From assembly GCA_015520425.1 (NCBI GenBank), contig WAQC01000068.1, forward strand, positions 1 through 44,508: 44,508 nucleotides of DNA. The letters are read 5' to 3'. The position numbers and the translations under genes are program-made. Positions 40,570 to 44,508 of the stretch are shown here, in pieces. The stretch comes from Candidatus Pelearchaeum sp. GTDB taxonomy: Archaea > Thermoproteota > Nitrososphaeria_A > Caldarchaeales > Caldarchaeaceae. The number at the start of each line of letters is the position of its first letter. Position 1 is the stretch's first letter. Under the pieces are notes generated by a model. It did not search any database and was not told the origin of the DNA. It saw nothing but the letters and a program-made list of their open reading frames with translations.

Positions 40570-41523
40570 GTGGTTTTGGGGGGTGTGGTTATAGTTAAAG
40601 GGCCTGAGTTGCTTAGGTATAGCTTCCCAGGCAGCCATCCTCTTACGAGTGTGAGGCTTGAGCGTTTTTATGAGCGGCTTGAGCGTGAGCTGGGGAACGC
40701 GAGTGGTGTGCGTTTCATCAAGCCCCGCATGGCGTCGGAGGAGGAGCTAACCCTTTTCCATACTGCGCGTTATGTGGAGTATGTGAAGAGGATGTGTGAG
40801 AGGGGGTATGGGTATCTGGACTATGGTGATACTCCAGCGTATAGGGGAGGGTATGAGGCTGCGTCCTACGTAGTTGGGAGCACGCTGGAGCTGTGTAGGC
40901 TTGTTCTCAGAGGCGAGACTAAGCGCGGCTTTAATCCTATGGGCGGCCTACACCACGCGCGACGGGACACCGCTGGCGGGTTCTGCATATTCAACGATGT
41001 GGGAGTAGCTATACACTACCTACTTGACAGACATGGGCTTAAACGCGTGGCCTACGTGGATATAGACGCGCATCACGGCGATGGTGTATGCTATGACTTC
41101 TACAGCGATGAGCGCGTAATCTTCGCGGACATACATCAAGATGGAAGAACACTATACCCTGGGACAGGGTTTGAGCACGAGATAGGTGAAGGAAATGCTA
41201 AGGGGCTTAAGCTTAACATACCACTACCACCCTACGCTGGGGATGAGGAGTTTATACAAGCGTTTGGAAGGATAGAAGAATTCTTAGGAAAGCATGAGTT
41301 TGACATAATCCTCTTTCAGTGCGGTGCTGATGGGCTTATGGGAGACCCAATAACCAACCTACAATACAGCCCCAGGGCGCATGAGCACGCCGCCAAGCGG
41401 CTACTTGAGCTTTCAGAGCGTAAGTGTGGTGGTCGTATAATAGCGATGGGCGGGGGTGGATACAACCCCGACAACGTAGCGGCCGCTTGGATGGCTGTGG
41501 TGAAAACCTTTGCAGAATACTGA
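40570..41523 (+). CDS. Histone deacetylase / acetylpolyamine amidohydrolase-family protein
   Basis: A 317-residue HDAC-fold zinc hydrolase. The catalytic motifs are intact: GGLHHARRDTAGGFCIFNDVGVAI, YVDIDAHHGDGV with the His-His pair and the zinc ligands (Asp-x-His), then IFADIHQDGRTLYPG, CGADGLMGDP and a C-terminal GGGGYNPDNVA. Substrates in archaea are unproven and could include acetylated lysines or small acetylated amines; alba lies in this window but far away. It starts at GTG 40570 with GGGAGG upstream. Its end overlaps the DUF99 gene by 14 nt. Confidence 0.9.
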   Translation: MVLGGVVIVKGPELLRYSFPGSHPLTSVRLERFYERLERELGNASGVRFIKPRMASEEELTLFHTARYVEYVKRMCERGYGYLDYGDTPAYRGGYEAASYVVGSTLELCRLVLRGETKRGFNPMGGLHHARRDTAGGFCIFNDVGVAIHYLLDRHGLKRVAYVDIDAHHGDGVCYDFYSDERVIFADIHQDGRTLYPGTGFEHEIGEGNAKGLKLNIPLPPYAGDEEFIQAFGRIEEFLGKHEFDIILFQCGADGLMGDPITNLQYSPRAHEHAAKRLLELSERKCGGRIIAMGGGGYNPDNVAAAWMAVVKTFAEY

Positions 41524-42112
41524 GTATGGAAGGCCGCGGATTGGTAAGAAGGGGATTAGAGCGTTAGGTGTTGCTGAGAGTTTCCATAAGAAGCTGGGAA
41601 GCAGAGCTGTCCTCGCAGCGGTAGCCATGAGGTCAGACTTGGTTGTGGATGGTATGGTGTTGGGAACATGCACTGTAGGCGGGATGGACGCTACAGACAG
41701 CATAATAACCCTATGGAAGGCGATGGGCAGAGATGACATCCAGCTCGTAATGCTTAACGGCTGCGTAATAAGCTGGTTCAACGTCATAGACCTAACGAAG
41801 CTTCACCAAGAGCTGAAGAGACCAATAATATGCCTAACCTATGAAGAGTCGGCTGGAATAGAGAACTATTTCCGCAGATATTTTCCAGAAGACTGGGAGG
41901 AGAGGCTAAGGATACACCTGCGGAATGGTGAGCGGTGTAGGATAACGCTTAAGACGGGTTTTGATGTCTTCATAAGGTCTTTAGGTATTGACGCAGATTA
42001 TTCCAAGAAGGTCTTGGATAAGTTTACGCTTCATGGGAAGTATCCAGAGCCTATAAGGCTGGCTAAGATGGCCGCGCACTCGGTCTTGGAGATGCTCAGC
42101 CTAGGCGCGTAG
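41510..42112 (+). CDS. DUF99 (UPF0215) family protein
   Basis: A 200-residue protein matching DUF99: KKGIRALGVAESF, RSDLVVDGMVLGTCTVGGMDATDSI, and MLNGCVISWFNVIDLTKL. The family adopts an RNase H-like fold related to endonuclease V, and its function is unknown. The only in-frame start upstream of the conserved region is TTG 41510, overlapping the HDAC-family gene by 14 nt, so translation is coupled. It converges with the minus-strand nucleotidyltransferase, with a 2-nt gap. Confidence 0.85.
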   Translation: MQNTEYGRPRIGKKGIRALGVAESFHKKLGSRAVLAAVAMRSDLVVDGMVLGTCTVGGMDATDSIITLWKAMGRDDIQLVMLNGCVISWFNVIDLTKLHQELKRPIICLTYEESAGIENYFRRYFPEDWEERLRIHLRNGERCRITLKTGFDVFIRSLGIDADYSKKVLDKFTLHGKYPEPIRLAKMAAHSVLEMLSLGA

Positions 42113-42114
42113 CA

Positions 42115-43395
42115 TTAGAGGGTAAGCTCGCCAGTCGCTACGCCTGCCTTGGCTCTCTCTTTGCTTGTCATAGAAAAAACATGCCTTAACAGATTCTCAT
42201 ACGCGGTTGTCATGCTCCTCTTACGCCTCTCCATCATCCGCCTAGCGGTTTTGATGGCCGAATCTAGGTAAAGCTCCATGCTGCCGAATCCGAGAGTCTC
42301 GCCATATATTGTGAATGATGGGACATCGCGCATAACCACCCCATACAAGTGCGAAGAGACTCCTATCCTCTTGCCGCTGAATATCAACGTACCTATAGCG
42401 GTTTTGGCGTGGTCGCCTATGAAGCAGCCCACAAACATTCTCCCAGTATCAACCTCCGTCTCGCCTATGCGTATCTTGATTGTGCCGTAGGTGTTCTTCA
42501 GGTCTGAGTTTGTTGTTCCAGCTCCTAGATTAACCCACTCACCAACGTATGCGTGGCCTATGTAGCCGTAGTGCCGCTTGTTAGAGTATGCGTGGAAGAT
42601 TGTTGCCTCTACCTCGCCCCCGACACGGCATACGTCGCCTATGCTGCATCCCTCGCGTATTTGCGCTCCGAAGATTATACAGTCCCGCCCTATGAATGAT
42701 GGTCCAGAAATCCGCGAATGCGCTTGTATATACGTTCCCTCCCCCACGTAAATCGGCCCAGCACGCGCGTCTAGTATTGTTCCAGACTCAACAAAAGCAT
42801 CCTTAGCTATGAAAATGCTTCCCGCATCGCCATATATCTTAACGCCATCATCCACTTCGCCCTCCCACTCGCCGCCTCTAAACTCCTCGGCCACCAGCTT
42901 ACCATTCATCTCAAAGAGCGTCCAAGGATATGTGAGAAGACATTCCTCATTAATCGTAAGCTTCCTACCCGCTAGCTCAATTATGGCGTGGCTTAAGCCG
43001 TGACCGCTTGTTAACGCTTTTCTTATTTTTTCGTCCTCAAAACTCTTCTCGTCTAAATGTGCCGCAACTATTCTATCGTTGCTGATTACCGCTACCCCCT
43101 CCTCACGTAGTTTTTCAAGTATTTTATCTGGCATGTTGTTTGGAAGAAGACCATTAACCAGAAGTGTTGAGTCATCTATTCTGTCAAAATTATTTACCCT
43201 CTCTCCATACTTCTCTACTTGTGTGGGTTTTAGATACTCGCGGCAGAATAGGAGAACGTCTCCCTCGTGTTCTATCTTCTCCGCTATTTTCTGCATTATT
43301 TGGGATGTTCCTATGAAGAGCTCGTAGGTGGGTCTTGTGAGTGTTAGTGGTGAGAAGTTGGTTGTTGCTTCGTCTTCAAAGATTGCAAGCCTCAT
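42115..43395 (-). CDS. GlmU-related sugar-phosphate protein with left-handed beta-helix
   Basis: A 426-residue protein resembling the alternative GlmU-like family. The N-terminal third starts RLAIFEDEATTNFSPLTLTRP in place of the usual GxGxRxxPLT nucleotidyltransferase loop; P-L-T-L-T-R-P is retained but the glycine loop is absent. From about residue 195 hexapeptide repeats form a left-handed beta-helix (GPIYVGEGTYIQAHSRI, FIGRDCIIFGAQIREGC, NLGAGTTNSDLKNTYG), typical of acetyltransferase domains. It probably acts in making UDP-GlcNAc or a related sugar. It lies 26 nt after a canonical nucleotidyltransferase gene on the same strand. Confidence 0.8.
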   Translation of the reverse strand: MRLAIFEDEATTNFSPLTLTRPTYELFIGTSQIMQKIAEKIEHEGDVLLFCREYLKPTQVEKYGERVNNFDRIDDSTLLVNGLLPNNMPDKILEKLREEGVAVISNDRIVAAHLDEKSFEDEKIRKALTSGHGLSHAIIELAGRKLTINEECLLTYPWTLFEMNGKLVAEEFRGGEWEGEVDDGVKIYGDAGSIFIAKDAFVESGTILDARAGPIYVGEGTYIQAHSRISGPSFIGRDCIIFGAQIREGCSIGDVCRVGGEVEATIFHAYSNKRHYGYIGHAYVGEWVNLGAGTTNSDLKNTYGTIKIRIGETEVDTGRMFVGCFIGDHAKTAIGTLIFSGKRIGVSSHLYGVVMRDVPSFTIYGETLGFGSMELYLDSAIKTARRMMERRKRSMTTAYENLLRHVFSMTSKERAKAGVATGELTL

Positions 43396-43421
43396 CTGTC
43401 CAGCATCCTCCTGGGCTGGAT

Positions 43422-44471
43422 TTAAATCCTTGAAGAAAGCCGCGCGTGGGGAGCTATGGTCATTTGAGGCAACTCCTCACCGTTAAGCCTCGTCCCAGCG
43501 CCTATATGTGCGCCCTCACCAACTATAACTCTCCGCAGGCTTACATCATCATCTATAACAACGTCCTCCAACACGATGGAAGACTCTATAACAACGTTAG
43601 CCCCTATCCTTACGTTATCACCTATGAACGATGGGCCTATGATTGTTGAACCATTACTTATGCGTGTATCTCTCCCTATAATGCAAGGGCCTGCGAGCCT
43701 GGTATTCTTGCTTATGTAGCATGGTCGCTTAAGGCTTATTTTGCCTTCCAGCTCTCGTGCTAGGAAATAGGCGTTAGCTTGGAGGTAGCTTGGTGGGCTT
43801 CCCACGTCAAACCACCAATCCCCAGAATCCACATAAACCCCTATCCTCCTGCCGCTTTCAGCCATTATGTTGAGAGCGTCAGTAAGCTCATACTCACCGC
43901 GCGGAGATGGCTTTAGACTCTTAGCCACATCCAAGACCTCTGACGGAAGTATATAGACACCGCTATTTACTGGGCCGCTTTCATTCGCCTTCTCTAAAAT
44001 GCGCTCAAGAAGGTTGTTGTTGGCTCGTATTACGCCGAAACGCTGGCCTGAATCAACTTTAACACCCATGAGCGAGCCATCGTATCCGCCGCTCTTATGA
44101 AACTCAATAAGCCGAGCCAAGGCTTCGGGTGTGAGCGTTATATCACCATAGACCACTAGAAACTCCCTAGAATCGCTTAGATACTCTGAAGCAACCGCCA
44201 GCGCGTGGCCTGTTCCCAGAGTCTTCTCTTGATGTATAAACCTAATTTCAAGGTCTTTGGCTCCCTCGCTCACCAGCTCCATAACCTTCTCGGAGAGATA
44301 GTTTATGATTATTCCAACCTCCTTCACCCCTGCGTGGCGTAGAGTGTCAAGCACCATAAGTATAACAGGCCTTCCAGCAACTGGGAGGAGGGGCTTAGAC
44401 CTAGTTTCGCTGAGCGGCCTTATGCGCTTGCCCAAGCCTGCTGCGAAGACGACGGCCTTCAAAGCTACCAC
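43422..44471 (-). CDS. Sugar-1-phosphate nucleotidyltransferase with beta-helix tail (archaeal GlmU-like)
   Basis: A 349-residue protein. The nucleotidyltransferase domain has a full signature, AVVFAAGLGKRIRPLSETRSKPLLPV, then GTGHALAVA, VVYGDIT, and DVGSPPSYLQAN. Hexapeptide repeats follow from about residue 250 (LAGPCIIGRDTRI, IIGPSFIGDNVRIGANVVI), a beta-helix that may carry acetyltransferase activity or only oligomerise. It makes an NDP-sugar (glucose, GlcNAc or similar). The start is GTG 44471; the last 37 bases of the window are non-coding. It and the following gene form a two-gene unit. Confidence 0.88.
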   Translation of the reverse strand: MVALKAVVFAAGLGKRIRPLSETRSKPLLPVAGRPVILMVLDTLRHAGVKEVGIIINYLSEKVMELVSEGAKDLEIRFIHQEKTLGTGHALAVASEYLSDSREFLVVYGDITLTPEALARLIEFHKSGGYDGSLMGVKVDSGQRFGVIRANNNLLERILEKANESGPVNSGVYILPSEVLDVAKSLKPSPRGEYELTDALNIMAESGRRIGVYVDSGDWWFDVGSPPSYLQANAYFLARELEGKISLKRPCYISKNTRLAGPCIIGRDTRISNGSTIIGPSFIGDNVRIGANVVIESSIVLEDVVIDDDVSLRRVIVGEGAHIGAGTRLNGEELPQMTIAPHARLSSRI

Positions 44472-44508
44472 ACATAAAGAGCTTGGTGCTAACCTACTAA
44501 TCTTCCCC

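Noticed and set aside
1..44508. CRISPR arrays, insertion sequences, prophage or integrated element
   Set aside because: No regularly spaced repeats, transposase, integrase or phage-like genes were seen; the gene content is housekeeping and metabolic throughout.

Overview
The window reads as a chromosomal segment from a thermophilic archaeon of the TACK group, most likely Aigarchaeota/Caldarchaeia or a related Nitrososphaeria lineage. This lineage call is an inference from gene families, not from a marker alignment. Archaeal signs are PheST, TyrRS and AspRS of archaeal type, topoisomerase VI subunit A, Alba, ribosomal protein L40e, a Dpo4-like polymerase with a PIP box, a ThiD-ThiN fusion, and two tRNA genes with introns, one at a non-canonical site. 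TTG and GTG starts are common. Many starts follow a GGTG(A) box by 6-9 nt, matching an anti-Shine-Dalgarno AUCACC. There is no CRISPR array, insertion sequence, integrase or rRNA; the density and content look like core genome.

Layout. 1-9862 (+): the pheS tail, pheT, a structured RNA candidate (1841-1922), tyrS, a class II (B12) ribonucleotide reductase, a lone complex I antiporter-like subunit, then top6A, a calcineurin-like phosphoesterase and a SWIM zinc-finger protein. 9897-15875: intron-containing tRNA-Ser(CGA), a DUF4349 membrane protein (-), a YyaL/SSP411 protein, an MFS permease and a PflX-like radical SAM protein. 15872-18529: alba, a NusA-like KH protein and aspS (-), an unlisted 53-codon L40e gene (+), and tRNA-Val(UAC) with a variable-loop intron. 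18551-21864: a phnDCE-type ABC importer facing a regulator with an HTH domain and a ferritin-like domain; a 28-bp palindrome lies between them. 22166-26419: nuoA-nuoH (+), then mrp, an enlarged nuoI, a coupled unknown gene and a PPOX-fold protein (-).

26491-31106 (-): biotin carboxylase, biotin carrier protein, MeaB GTPase and methylmalonyl-CoA mutase large subunit, a propionyl-CoA/methylmalonyl-CoA module. 31140-34869 (-): a haem-copper oxidase cluster (half-size CtaA, small membrane protein, CoxB, CoxA, DUF1404, small membrane protein). 34945-38382 (-): an LLM flavin/F420 oxidoreductase and a thiamine locus (ThiW, an unusual P-loop NTPase, ThiD-ThiN). 38433-44471: a GtrA-like protein, an Lrp-dinB operon, an HDAC-family/DUF99 pair and two sugar-nucleotidyltransferase/left-handed-beta-helix proteins.

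Together the genes suggest aerobic (or microaerobic) respiration through complex I and an A1-type oxidase, use of adenosylcobalamin (NrdJ and the mutase), and thiamine salvage. The items most worth a second look are the HTH-ferritin regulator with its operator, the NuoI carrying about 135 extra residues next to an Mrp ATPase, the thiamine-locus NTPase, the non-canonical tRNA intron, and the candidate H/ACA guide RNA.
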